Positions 9,373 through 18,035 of a stretch of 64,000 nt of DNA are shown here, one piece after another. Every line of letters begins with the position of its first letter. Position 1 is the first letter of the stretch. A model generated the notes under the pieces. The model made no database searches and was not told the DNA's origin. It saw nothing but the letters and a program-made list of their open reading frames with translations. The position numbers were made by a program, and so were the translations under genes. This stretch comes from Nocardia suismassiliense (GTDB lineage: Bacteria; Actinomycetota; Actinomycetes; Mycobacteriales; Mycobacteriaceae). The stretch covers positions 1,452,820 through 1,516,819 of the forward strand of contig NZ_LT985361.1 of NCBI RefSeq assembly GCF_900269665.1, in the 5' to 3' direction.

Positions 9373-10782
9373 GTGACTACGACAAAGCCCGTGGGCGAGC
9401 GGCGGGTCGTCGCGAACGTGCTGCGCGGATCCATCGGCAACCTCGTCGAGTGGTACGACTGGTACGTCTACGCTGCGTTCAGCATCTATTTCGCGAAAAC
9501 GTTCTTCCCGTCCGGTGATCCGACCGCGCAGCTGCTGTCCACCGCCGCGGTGTTCGCCGTCGGCTTCCTGATGCGCCCGCTCGGTGGCTGGCTGCTCGGA
9601 CGCTACGCCGACAAGTACGGTCGGCGTTCCGCGTTGACCCTGTCGGTGACGGTGATGGCGAGCGGCTCGCTGCTGATCGCGGTGACCCCCGGCTATCAGA
9701 CGATCGGCATCGCGGCGCCGGTCCTGCTGCTGCTGGCCCGACTGCTGCAAGGCCTCTCGGTCGGCGGCGAATACGCCACCAGCGCAACATATCTGTCCGA
9801 GGTGGCCTCGGCGGGCAAGCGCGGGTTCTACTCGAGCTTCCAGTACGTGACGCTGGTCGCCGGCCAGCTCGTCGCGTTGGGCGTGCAGATCATCCTGCAG
9901 CAATTCCTCGACAAGGCCCAGATGTACGACTGGGGCTGGCGCATCCCGTTCGTCATCGGCGCGGCCGCCGCGCTCATCGTGATGTGGCTGCGGCGCAGCA
10001 TGGACGAGTCCGCGCAGTTCGAAGCGGCGGCGGCCGAGTCGGTCCCGCTGGTGAACAGCATGGGCGACGCGGTCACGGCGCCGAGCACCGCGCCGCGCGG
10101 CTCGCTGCGGATGCTGATGCAGTACCCCCGCGAATGTCTGCTGGTGGTCGGCTTGACGCTCGGCGGCACCGTGGCTTTCTACACGTATACGACGTACATG
10201 CAGAAGTACATGAAGCTGAGCGTCGGCATCCCCGAGGAAACCGTCTCCTGGATCAACTTCTTCGCCCTGCTGGCGTTCGTGGTGCTGCAGCCGTTGGCGG
10301 GTGCGTTGTCCGACCGGATCGGGCGGCGCAAGCTGCTCATCTTCTTCGGTGTCGCGGGCACGCTGCTCACCGTGCCGATCATGACGATCCTCGGGCAGAC
10401 CAAGAACCCGATCGGCGCCTGGGCGCTGATGATGGGCGCGCTGGTGATCGTCACCGGCTACACCTCGATCAACGCCATCGTGAAGGCGGAGCTGTTCCCG
10501 ACCAAGATCCGTGCGCTCGGCGTCGGCCTGCCGTACGCGCTGACCGTCGCGATCTTCGGCGGCACCGCCGAAACGATCGCCTTGACGCTGAAGAAGGCGG
10601 GCCACGAGTCGGTCTACTTCTGGTACGTCGCGGGGTGCATCGCCATCTCGCTGCTCACCTACCTGTTCATGCGGGAGACCTCCGCCTCCTCGACCATCGA
10701 AGCCGAACAGGCCGCCGCCGACGCCGGAACTGGGACCGGTGCCGGGACGGCCGAGCCGGAACGTCGGCTCACCACTGCGTGA
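9373..10782 (+). CDS. MFS transporter, metabolite:H+ symporter (MHS) family
   Basis: 469 residues from GTG after AAGGAGATCTT. It has about twelve membrane helices and the MHS signatures NLVEWYDWYVYAAFS in helix 1, RPLGGWLLGRYADKYGRR between helices 2 and 3, and LLQGLSVGGEYATSATYLSE in helix 4. It is most like alpha-ketoglutarate/proline/dicarboxylate permeases (KgtP/ProP group), which import organic acids or osmolytes with protons across the inner membrane. The exact substrate cannot be read. A two-component system starts 50 bp downstream in the same direction and may control it. Confidence 0.88.
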   Translation: MTTTKPVGERRVVANVLRGSIGNLVEWYDWYVYAAFSIYFAKTFFPSGDPTAQLLSTAAVFAVGFLMRPLGGWLLGRYADKYGRRSALTLSVTVMASGSLLIAVTPGYQTIGIAAPVLLLLARLLQGLSVGGEYATSATYLSEVASAGKRGFYSSFQYVTLVAGQLVALGVQIILQQFLDKAQMYDWGWRIPFVIGAAAALIVMWLRRSMDESAQFEAAAAESVPLVNSMGDAVTAPSTAPRGSLRMLMQYPRECLLVVGLTLGGTVAFYTYTTYMQKYMKLSVGIPEETVSWINFFALLAFVVLQPLAGALSDRIGRRKLLIFFGVAGTLLTVPIMTILGQTKNPIGAWALMMGALVIVTGYTSINAIVKAELFPTKIRALGVGLPYALTVAIFGGTAETIALTLKKAGHESVYFWYVAGCIAISLLTYLFMRETSASSTIEAEQAAADAGTGTGAGTAEPERRLTTA

Positions 10783-10832
10783 CCGACGGCCCGGCGCACG
10801 CGCCGATTCGCCCATCGTGGGAGGATCGGCGC

Positions 10833-11492
10833 GTGCGGCTTGCGGTGGTCGAAGATGACGACGGCGTCGGTGACGCGCTGGTCGAGGCGCTGAACGCCCG
10901 TGGTTACCGGGCGGAGCGCAAACGGCGCGGCGCGGACATCCTGATGACGCACCGCGGTTACGACGCGATCATTCTCGATCTCGGGCTGCCCGACGGGGAC
11001 GGCTTGCAGGTGCTGCGGCAGTTGCGCGAAGTGAGTCAGGTGCCGGTGCTCATCCTGACCGCGCGCAGCGACGAACGTTCGATCGTGCGCGGGTTGCGTG
11101 GCGGCGCCGACGACTATCTGGTGAAGCCGCCGCGGATCGCGGAATTGATGGCGCGGCTGGAAACGGTCACCCGGCGGGCGGCCGCCGCGGCGCAACCGGC
11201 GCAGGCGGTGGTGGTCACCGGTGACGTGCGGGTGGATGTGCAGGCGCGCCTCGTCGAGGTGGCCGGTGAGCCGATCACGTTGACGCAGAAGGAGTTCGAG
11301 CTGGTGCAGGCGCTGGTGGAGCGGCCGGGCGCCGCGGTGAGCCGCCAGCAGCTGATGGACCGGATCTGGGGTGACGCGTTCGTCGCGGTGTCCCGGTCGC
11401 TGGACGTGCACATGACCGGGTTGCGCGCCAAGCTGAATCGGCCGGGACTGATCACCACCATTCGCGGCTACGGGTATCGGTGGGGGCAATGA
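10833..11492 (+). CDS. OmpR/PhoB-family response regulator
   Basis: 219 residues from GTG behind GGGAGGATCGGCGC. The receiver domain (1-115) has the acidic pocket VVEDDD, the phospho-acceptor D49 (AIILDLGLPDGDG), the T in LTAR and the K in LVKP. The DNA-binding winged helix (about 125-219) has LTQKEFELVQALVERPGAAVSR and TTIRGYGYRWG. It lies 13 bp before a histidine kinase. Targets are probably the adjacent transporter or binding protein (inference). Confidence 0.94.
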   Translation: MRLAVVEDDDGVGDALVEALNARGYRAERKRRGADILMTHRGYDAIILDLGLPDGDGLQVLRQLREVSQVPVLILTARSDERSIVRGLRGGADDYLVKPPRIAELMARLETVTRRAAAAAQPAQAVVVTGDVRVDVQARLVEVAGEPITLTQKEFELVQALVERPGAAVSRQQLMDRIWGDAFVAVSRSLDVHMTGLRAKLNRPGLITTIRGYGYRWGQ

Positions 11493-11505
11493 CCAGGGGC
11501 AGGCC

Positions 11506-12936
11506 ATGCGGCGCCGCCTACTCATCGCGCTGACCGTGTTCGCCGCGATCGCGGTGCTGGCGTTCGCCGTGCCGCTGTCGTTGACGGTGGCGACGAGCCG
11601 GACCCAGCAGCTGGTGCTCGCCCGCTCCGGCGATGCCGACCGGTTCGCGAATCTCGCTGCCGCCGCCTCGACCTCGGGGGATAGCCGGGCACTGTCCGAC
11701 GAGGTGGGTCGCTATCACGAGCTGTACGGCGAAAACGTGCTGGTGGTCGATGCGAAAGGAGCGACGACCGCCAATGGTGGCGCGAGTATCGACGACCCGG
11801 AGATCGGTGCCGCGGTGGCGGCGGCGCGGCGCAATCAACGTCCGCACGCGGTGGCGCAGCTGACCCCGTGGGGTGCGCCGACCATGCTGATCGCGCGCCC
11901 GGTCGGTACCGGGGTGCAGGTGAGCGGCGCCGTGGTGATCCAGGCGTCCACCGCGCGGGCCCGCGCCGACATCGCGCGCACGTGGGCGTTGATCGTGCTC
12001 GGCGGCGTGATCGCGATGGCGCTGTTCACTTTGCTCGCACTGACTTTGAGCCGCTGGGTGCTGCGGCCGCTCGGGGCGCTCTCGCACGCCGTCGCCGATC
12101 TCACCGCGACACTGCCCAAGCCGCGGGCCGAGACGGTTGCAGCGAAACATCCGGCGTCGATCGCTACGCATCACGGTGGGCCGCCCGAAATGCGTGCTGT
12201 GGCCGAATCTTTCGACGCCATGGCGCTGGCCGTCGCCGACTCGGTGGATGCGCAGCGTCAGCTGGTGGCCGATACCGCGCACGCCATGCGGAACCCGCTG
12301 GCCGCGTTGACGATTCGACTGGACTCGCTGGAGCCCGCGATACCGGACAAGGCGGCGAACACCTTTCGCAGCGCCGCAGCCGAGGTCGAGCGGCTGACCG
12401 CGTTGCTCGACGGGCTGCTCACTCTCGCCGTCGCCGAAACTCCCGCCGCCTTCGACGCGGCTAGGCTCGCTGCAGACGAGAACCATTGCGACGCGGTCCA
12501 GGTGGTCGCGGACCGCTTCGACGCGTGGTGTTCGGCGTACGACGCGGCGGGGCAGGAACTGCGGATCGGTCCGTCGATCGAGCACGCCGACGTCGCGGTC
12601 TCCGCCGACGCGCTCGCCCAGATTCTCGATGTGCCACTGAGCAATTCGTGCCGCTACGCGGGATCCGGCGCCCGGACGGTGCTCACCGTCGCGGGCGAGC
12701 CTGGGTGGGTCACCCTCACCGTCCACGACAACGGCGCCGGTGTGCCCGCCGACGAGATCGATCGGCTCACCACCCGCTTCTTCCGCGGCTCGACCGCCGT
12801 CAGCGGCGGCTCGGGCCTCGGGTTGCCTATCGCCGCTGCCCTCGCGCAAGCCCGTGGTGGGACCCTCACCGTCGAAACGGTCCACCCCCACGGACTTGCT
12901 GTCCACATCCGGCTGCCGGCTGCGGAGCTGCCATGA
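11506..12936 (+). CDS. Sensor histidine kinase
   Basis: 476 residues. A membrane helix at about 5-30 is followed by an extracytoplasmic domain of ~130 residues, a second helix at about 160-185 (WALIVLGGVIAMALFTLLAL) and a HAMP-like linker. The dimerisation box carries H259 in ADTAHAMRNPLAAL, a somewhat atypical H-box with Asn for the usual Thr. The ATPase domain has N (LSNSCRYAG), VHDNGAGVP and GGSGLGLPIA. It pairs with the preceding response regulator. The extracytoplasmic domain could sense a ligand directly or through the TAXI protein encoded just downstream. Confidence 0.93.
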   Translation: MRRRLLIALTVFAAIAVLAFAVPLSLTVATSRTQQLVLARSGDADRFANLAAAASTSGDSRALSDEVGRYHELYGENVLVVDAKGATTANGGASIDDPEIGAAVAAARRNQRPHAVAQLTPWGAPTMLIARPVGTGVQVSGAVVIQASTARARADIARTWALIVLGGVIAMALFTLLALTLSRWVLRPLGALSHAVADLTATLPKPRAETVAAKHPASIATHHGGPPEMRAVAESFDAMALAVADSVDAQRQLVADTAHAMRNPLAALTIRLDSLEPAIPDKAANTFRSAAAEVERLTALLDGLLTLAVAETPAAFDAARLAADENHCDAVQVVADRFDAWCSAYDAAGQELRIGPSIEHADVAVSADALAQILDVPLSNSCRYAGSGARTVLTVAGEPGWVTLTVHDNGAGVPADEIDRLTTRFFRGSTAVSGGSGLGLPIAAALAQARGGTLTVETVHPHGLAVHIRLPAAELP

Positions 12937-13109
12937 CAGCGCACTGGAACGGGTTGATGCGGGCGATATTCGGTGTGCGGCCAGCTCGGTATCGCGGTCC
13001 GTATCCAGCTGCCTTGGGTGAAACGCGCCGGACCGAACGCTGGAAGTGGCGGGTGATGCTCGGCTCGGTGGCCGAGTGCCGAAGCCGGCCCCTGGTGGCG
13101 CCATGGTGA
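12933..13109 (+). CDS. Possible 58-residue basic small protein, coupled on both sides
   Basis: The ATG overlaps the kinase stop (ATGA), and the TGA overlaps the start of the next gene (ATGGTGA). The product starts MTAHWNGLMRAIFGVRPARY and is Arg- and Trp-rich with no membrane helix. I do not recognise it. The double overlap suggests translational coupling, but the frame could be open by chance in such GC-rich DNA. Confidence 0.3.
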   Translation: MTAHWNGLMRAIFGVRPARYRGPYPAALGETRRTERWKWRVMLGSVAECRSRPLVAPW

Positions 13110-14020
13110 CGATGGGACGGCGGGGATTTCTTGCGCTGACCGGCGTGGCCGCGGCAGGCATCGCCGGGTGCGGGCCGAGTGGAGGCGGGCCGGTGGTGCG
13201 GTTGGCTTCGGGCGAGGTGGGCGGGTTCTATTACGCGTTCACCGGACTGCTCGCCGCCGCTGCGGCTCAGGAAGGCGACGTGCGGATCGAGCGGGTGACC
13301 ACGTCGGGGTCGCAGGAGAACTTGGCGATGCTGGCGGGCGGGCAGGTGGACGCCGCGTTGGCACTGTCGGATTCGGTGGGGGATACGACCGACCGGGTGC
13401 TGGCGCTCGGCCGGGTGTATGAGAACTATCTGCAGCTCGTGGTGCGGTCGGACAGTGCGATCGGCAGCGTCGCACAGTTACGGGGCGCCCGGGTGAATCT
13501 CGGTGCCGACGGGTCCGGGGCGGCGTTGACCGGTGACCGGATCCTGCGGGTGGCGGGGCTGAATCCTGAAGTGGACGTGCAGGTTTCGCATCGGCCGCTG
13601 CGGGCGGCGATGGCGGAGCTGGCAGCGGGGGAGGTGGACGCGTTGCTGTGGGCAGGTGGCGTGCCGACGAGCGTGCTCGAAATCCCCGCGCGTATGCGGC
13701 TTGTCGACATGGGGGACCTCGCTGTGCCGATGCGCGAGCGGTTCGGACCGGTATACGACCGAGTGGAGATCCCCGCCGACGCCTACCCCGGTGGTGTCGC
13801 CGTACACACCATCGGAGTGGCTAACCTGCTGCTCGCCGCCGCATCCATGCCCGAGCATGTCGCCGCATCGATCGTCGAACTCCTGGTATACCAGGCGGAT
13901 TCGCTGGTGCCCACCGAAGCGGCGGGCACCCAATTCCTGGACGGCCGTTCCCTCATCGGCACCGCCCCCGTGCCACTGCACCCCGGCGCCGCCGAGGTCT
14001 ACCGCCGCTGGCACGGCTAG
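13103..14020 (+). CDS. TAXI-type TRAP solute-binding lipoprotein
   Basis: 305 residues from ATG 13103; GTG 13046 is possible. The N-terminus MVTMGRRGFLALTGVAAAGI with AGCGPS is a lipoprotein signal, twin-Arg-like (GRRGF). The mature protein matches the TAXI family: LASGEVGGFYYAFTGLLA, then TSGSQENLAMLAGGQVDAAL, then RGARVNLGADGSGAALTGDRIL. These proteins bind glutamate, dicarboxylates or related acids outside the membrane. No TRAP membrane subunit lies nearby. The gene follows a histidine kinase, which suggests it may be a sensing co-factor or serve the MHS transporter. Confidence 0.85.
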   Translation: MVTMGRRGFLALTGVAAAGIAGCGPSGGGPVVRLASGEVGGFYYAFTGLLAAAAAQEGDVRIERVTTSGSQENLAMLAGGQVDAALALSDSVGDTTDRVLALGRVYENYLQLVVRSDSAIGSVAQLRGARVNLGADGSGAALTGDRILRVAGLNPEVDVQVSHRPLRAAMAELAAGEVDALLWAGGVPTSVLEIPARMRLVDMGDLAVPMRERFGPVYDRVEIPADAYPGGVAVHTIGVANLLLAAASMPEHVAASIVELLVYQADSLVPTEAAGTQFLDGRSLIGTAPVPLHPGAAEVYRRWHG

Positions 14021-14248
14021 CCTCCCGTTGGCTTGCCGAAGAACTCATGCCGCTGCCACGGCTAGCCGCAGCACCCACGCCGCACACCTTCTGCTTTCGC
14101 GCACACCGACTTGCCGCAGCGACACGCGTGCGTATGTCAAAAGGTGTGCGGGAAGGCAGGGTTGCCGCCGCAACGTCTAGTCATGCAGCCAGCGGTTGCA
14201 GCTCTCGCGCAGAGCTTGGCTACGATTCGACGGTTCAGCGGGGGAGGG

Positions 14249-14575
14249 TCAGGACCGGACCAGCCGAGCGATGGCGTCGGTGGCCTCTTTGATCTTGGCT
14301 TCCGCCTCCGGACCGCCCGCCACCGCAGCGTCGACCACGCAGTGACTGATGTGATCCTCGAGCAGTCCCATCGCCACCGCCTGCAATGCCTTGGTCATCG
14401 CGGAGACCTGGGTGAGGATGTCGATGCAGTACTTCTCCTCCTCCACCATGCGCTGCAGTCCGCGCGACTGCCCTTCGATCCGGCGCAGCCGCTTGAGATA
14501 GTCGTCCTTCGCGGTGATGTAGCCGTGCGCGGCATGATCGTGCGCGGCGTGGTCCTGGGGGCTGGTGGTCACCAT
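14249..14575 (-). CDS. csoR: Copper-sensing transcriptional repressor CsoR
   Basis: 108 residues with the four-helix CsoR/RcnR fold (YLKRLRRIEGQSRGLQRM). The copper ligands C50, H75 and C79 show exactly the 25- and 4-residue spacing of M. tuberculosis CsoR (C36/H61/C65). The N-terminus is His-rich (DHAAHDHAAHGY). CsoR binds Cu(I) and then leaves its GC-rich operator. Such an operator lies 41 bp upstream, so the gene is probably autoregulated. No copper ATPase or chaperone gene is visible next to it. Confidence 0.94.
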   Translation of the reverse strand: MVTTSPQDHAAHDHAAHGYITAKDDYLKRLRRIEGQSRGLQRMVEEEKYCIDILTQVSAMTKALQAVAMGLLEDHISHCVVDAAVAGGPEAEAKIKEATDAIARLVRS

Positions 14576-14615
14576 GTCTCCTCGCTGGCTGCCGGTCTAC
14601 GGTCGAACCGGATTC

Positions 14616-14632
14616 ATACCCCCCTAGGGTAC
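14616..14632. promoter_or_regulatory. CsoR-type operator
   Basis: ATACCCCCCTAGGGTAC, a palindromic C-run/G-run sequence typical of CsoR family sites, lies just upstream of csoR. Confidence 0.75.
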
Positions 14633-14854
14633 AGTTTTCCGCCCGACTTGTCAGGTCAGCGCCTGTTCCGCGGGGTCACGCGGCCGAGTAGCGGCCCGAT
14701 GCTCGGCTCCGCCACGAGCCGTCACGATGCCGGCGACCACGAGCGCCCCGCCCGCCATCGTGGCCGAGCGCACCGACAAGGCTCTACCTGGCGTGCGCTC
14801 AGAGTTGCGGTACCCGTTGATCGGCGGACGTCCCGGGGACGGGAGAATCGGGGC

Positions 14855-15664
14855 ATGAGTTCGCATGCCAGGCCTGCGCTCGCCGTCATCGGCGGCAGCG
14901 GCTTCTACGATTTCTTCGACAACGAGGCGACGCACGTCGAGGTAGAAACCCCGTATGGGGCGCCGAGTGCGCCGGTGGCGATCGGCGAGGTGCAGGGGCG
15001 GCCGGTCGCTTTCCTGCCGCGGCACGGCAAGAGTCACGAGTTCGCACCGCATACCCTGCCGTACCAGGCGAACATGTGGGCGTTGCGTTCGCTCGGGGTG
15101 CGGCGGGTGTTCGCGCCGTGTGCGGTGGGGAGCCTGCGCGGGGACTGGGGTCCCGGCACGGTGGCGGTGCCGGACCAGTTGGTGGACCGGACCTCCGGCC
15201 GTCCGCAGACGTATTTCGACGGCGGTGGCGTGCACGTCTCCTTCGCGGACCCGTACTGCGACGACCTTCGTACCGCGACGATCAAATCCGCCGACGACGT
15301 GCTGCCGATGAAGGGCGCGGGCACGATGGTCGTCGTCCAAGGCCCCCGCTTTTCCACCAGGGCGGAGAGTCGCTGGTTCGCCGGGCAGGGCTGGGACCTG
15401 GTGAACATGACCGGTCACCCCGAGGCTGTGCTCGCCCGGGAACTCGAGATGTGCTACGCCGCAGTCGCTTTGGTGACAGACCTGGACGCGGGCCTGGAGG
15501 AGGGTACCGGCGTGCATGCGGTCGATGTCTTCGCCGAGTTCAAGCGCAACCTGGTGCCGTTCAAGGACCTGATCCGCCGCTCGGTGGCCGCGGTCACCGA
15601 GACCGACACCTGCGACCGGTGCCGCGTTCATACCGGAGTGTCGCTCCCGTTCGAGTTACCCTGA
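14855..15664 (+). CDS. mtnP: S-methyl-5'-thioadenosine phosphorylase
   Basis: 269 residues. The phosphate-binding start ALAVIGGSGFYDF, the RHGKSHEFAPHTLPYQANMWAL region and the nucleobase/ribose pocket VNMTGHPEAVLARELEMCYA are those of the MTAP/PNP family. It splits methylthioadenosine (from polyamine synthesis or SAM breakdown) into adenine and methylthioribose-1-phosphate for methionine and purine salvage. The ATG follows GGGAGAATCGGGGC. An epimerase gene follows 33 bp downstream. Purine nucleoside phosphorylase activity cannot be excluded from sequence alone. Confidence 0.9.
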   Translation: MSSHARPALAVIGGSGFYDFFDNEATHVEVETPYGAPSAPVAIGEVQGRPVAFLPRHGKSHEFAPHTLPYQANMWALRSLGVRRVFAPCAVGSLRGDWGPGTVAVPDQLVDRTSGRPQTYFDGGGVHVSFADPYCDDLRTATIKSADDVLPMKGAGTMVVVQGPRFSTRAESRWFAGQGWDLVNMTGHPEAVLARELEMCYAAVALVTDLDAGLEEGTGVHAVDVFAEFKRNLVPFKDLIRRSVAAVTETDTCDRCRVHTGVSLPFELP

Positions 15665-15697
15665 CCCATGCGGGGGTGCCGAACAAGGGTGCGGTGA

Positions 15698-16711
15698 ATG
15701 AGAGTGCTGGTCACCGGCGCGGCCGGTTTCCTCGGAACACACGTGTGCAAGGTCGTGTCTTCCGCGGGTCATGAAGTAGTCGGCATCGATCTGATGCTCG
15801 ACACCGTGCACGGGCCGGATGCGGAGCCGCCGGACGGTGTTTCGCGGGTCGATGTGCGCGATGCCGACGCGCTCGCGCCGCTGCTCGCGGGCATCGACGT
15901 CGTCTGCCATCTCGCCGCGGTCACCGCGGGCGCCGGTCCGGCCGACTTTGCGACACACAACGACCTGGGCACCGCGGCGCTACTCGGCACCATGGAACGG
16001 ACGAAGGTGCGCCGCCTGGTGCTGGCGTCATCGATCAGCGTGTACGGCGAGGGCCGCTACCGCAGCGTGCGCGGCGGGCCGTTCTTCCCCGGTCTGCGCA
16101 GGCGCGCGGATCTGGATCGGGGCATGTTCGACCATCGGGCTCCGCGCACCGGCGACGTGCTGACCTGGGAGCCGGTGGGTGAGGACGCACCGCTGCGCCC
16201 GCGCGGGAGCTACGGCGCGAGCAAGGTGGCGCAGGAAAACTATGCCTTCGCTTGGGGTTTGCAGGTCGGCGGCGCGGTGACCGCGCTGCGGATGCACCAG
16301 GTCTACGGTGTAGGCGCGCGGGCCGGGATGGTGGGTCAGGTGCGGGCCGCGCTGGACGAGGGGCGGGCACCGCACGTGTTCGAAGACGGCGGGCAGGTCC
16401 GGGATTTCGTGCATGTGCGCGACGCCGCGGTGGCTGTGCTCGCGGCGGTCGAGCGGGCGCTGCCCGGTTTCGTTCCGCTGAATATCGCGTCCGGACGGCC
16501 GATCACGCTGTGGGAGGTTGCCTCGATCATGGCGAAGGCGTGTGGTGGTCCCGCGCCGGTGGTGACCGGTCAATACCGGATCGGCGATGTCCGCCATTTC
16601 GTCGCCGATCCCGAACGGGCCAGGCGCACATTGGGTTTCAGTGCAGTGGTCGCGCCGCAGCAGGGGTTGGCGGAGTTCGTGGCTGTGCCGGCGAATGCGG
16701 CGGCAGGCTGA
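15698..16711 (+). CDS. NAD-dependent epimerase/dehydratase
   Basis: 337 residues, extended SDR. The Rossmann motif VTGAAGFLGTHV (GxxGxxG) is at residues 4-15, and a second-strand acidic residue is in VVGIDLM. The catalytic Tyr and Lys are in the YGASKVAQE motif (YxxxK). An insert after the SSISVYGEGRY strand enlarges the substrate site. The fold is that of nucleotide-sugar epimerases or reductases (UDP-glucose 4-epimerase group). The substrate is unknown. It is probably co-transcribed with mtnP. Confidence 0.85.
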   Translation: MRVLVTGAAGFLGTHVCKVVSSAGHEVVGIDLMLDTVHGPDAEPPDGVSRVDVRDADALAPLLAGIDVVCHLAAVTAGAGPADFATHNDLGTAALLGTMERTKVRRLVLASSISVYGEGRYRSVRGGPFFPGLRRRADLDRGMFDHRAPRTGDVLTWEPVGEDAPLRPRGSYGASKVAQENYAFAWGLQVGGAVTALRMHQVYGVGARAGMVGQVRAALDEGRAPHVFEDGGQVRDFVHVRDAAVAVLAAVERALPGFVPLNIASGRPITLWEVASIMAKACGGPAPVVTGQYRIGDVRHFVADPERARRTLGFSAVVAPQQGLAEFVAVPANAAAG

Positions 16712-16896
16712 CGACTGCCGGGTGGCGGCCGGTTGATGGTGACTACTTGCCACTGTGCTGCCCCGTCGATGGGCGACCGACGGTTACTCGGGCTTACGGG
16801 AATTGCTGGGTAGCCGACGGTCGCTCGGGTTTGCGAGTGATTGATGGGCCACCGATCGTGCACCGGTTTGCGGGTGTTCGGTCGGTGGCCGGCGGT

Positions 16897-17928
16897 TCAC
16901 TCGGGTGCGGGCGGTTGATCGGCGGCCGGTAGTTCCTCCGGTTGCGGATCGTCGATGAGTTCCAGCTGGACCAAGGCGAATTCGGGAACCGGCGCCCCCG
17001 TCGTTCCGCCGGGCAGCGGAGAAGCCTCCAGGTCGGCGACGAGCCAGTCGCCGGTATCGGTGGCCATCCGTACCGCCGCCAGCGTGACCCGTTCGGCGCC
17101 GGAGCGGATGTCGTTGCGGGCGCAGACTATTCGTTCGCGGTCGGCGGGGTGTGGCACGGTGCGCTCGTCGGTGCCGCGACCCCAGCGCAACCCGGGCACC
17201 GGCTCGGTGACCCAGCGGATCCGCCGCACCTGGGCCAGGTCGACGATGGCGAGGTAGAGGTTCGGCTGCGCGCCGCGCAGCAGGTCCAGGGTCGCTGCCT
17301 CGAACGATTTGCGCTGGGGCGCAACACTATCGGTGACATCGACGGCCAGACCCAGCCAGCGGTACCGGTTCTCGTCGGGGTTGCGGGCAGCGAGCAGCAG
17401 TGTGCGCGGGCCGGTCCGGGCGCGCACGGTCGCGGTGTCGAGCCACCGGTCGCCAGGCGTGGATCTGGCCAGCGTGGCGACGAGATCGAGTGCGCCGTCG
17501 AAACGTTCGATCAGCTCGAAGGATTCGGCGCCGATCCACACGATGCGACGGTCCTCGAAATGCGGTCCGAGGTCGTAGGGGAGGGCCTCGATCCGCCGCG
17601 CTCGCGCGTCGACGCCGAACGCGGCGACACCGACCGGCGGGGGCGGATCGCCGGTGCCCACCCACAGCCGGACGGCATGCACCCGTTCGTCGGGCCCGTG
17701 TAGCGGCACCACCACGATGCGCTGGCCCGACCAGTCGTGCCGGGACTGCGGCAGTTGCTGGTCGACGACCGTGCCGGTGGTGTAGGCGGTGGCGATGAGG
17801 GGCTGTAATCGCGTCGAAACGGCGCGCTGGAACGACTTCCATTCCCGGGGCGCCGTGCCGACCGCAAGCAGCGACCAGGTGTCGACGTGTCCGAGCGTTT
17901 CGATGAGCAACCAGCGCCCGAGTATCAC
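16897..17928 (-). CDS. GAF/PAS-like sensory domain protein of unknown function
   Basis: 343 residues from GTG with GAGGGGGG just upstream. No signal peptide or membrane helix is present. The N-terminal ~150 residues (TWSLLAVGTAPREWKSFQRA, then RIVVVPLHGPDERVHAVRLW) resemble a domain of unknown function in mycobacterial and nocardial proteins, which I think is DUF5593. The C-terminal half looks PAS/GAF-like (NRYRWLGLAVDVTDS). It ends in a Pro/Glu-rich tail. No output domain is seen. Neighbours do not reveal a role. Confidence 0.6.
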   Translation of the reverse strand: MILGRWLLIETLGHVDTWSLLAVGTAPREWKSFQRAVSTRLQPLIATAYTTGTVVDQQLPQSRHDWSGQRIVVVPLHGPDERVHAVRLWVGTGDPPPPVGVAAFGVDARARRIEALPYDLGPHFEDRRIVWIGAESFELIERFDGALDLVATLARSTPGDRWLDTATVRARTGPRTLLLAARNPDENRYRWLGLAVDVTDSVAPQRKSFEAATLDLLRGAQPNLYLAIVDLAQVRRIRWVTEPVPGLRWGRGTDERTVPHPADRERIVCARNDIRSGAERVTLAAVRMATDTGDWLVADLEASPLPGGTTGAPVPEFALVQLELIDDPQPEELPAADQPPAPE

Positions 17929-18035
17929 AAATCCCCCCTCCCGAGTCGAACCCTATGCCACGGTCAGGCTGATAGCCAGTGCATATCGTGCCTGACTCGC
18001 CGAGACCGACCGTGGACAGGGTCCGCTTACCCGCC

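Noticed and set aside
8239..10815. 858-residue minus-strand frame opposite the F420 oxidoreductase and MHS transporter genes
   Set aside because: Antisense shadow with arginine- and histidine-rich composition; the plus strand has two clear family members and a terminator.
14082..14152. Inverted repeat CCGCACACCTT / AAGGTGTGCGG between the TAXI gene and csoR
   Set aside because: The 11-bp arms are separated by nearly 50 bases without further pairing or a U-tract, so neither a terminator nor a mobile-element end is supported.
14651..15631. 326-residue minus-strand gene opposite mtnP
   Set aside because: Shadow frame; the plus strand is a clear phosphorylase. Only the short hydrophobic stretch near its end is noted as a possible remnant.
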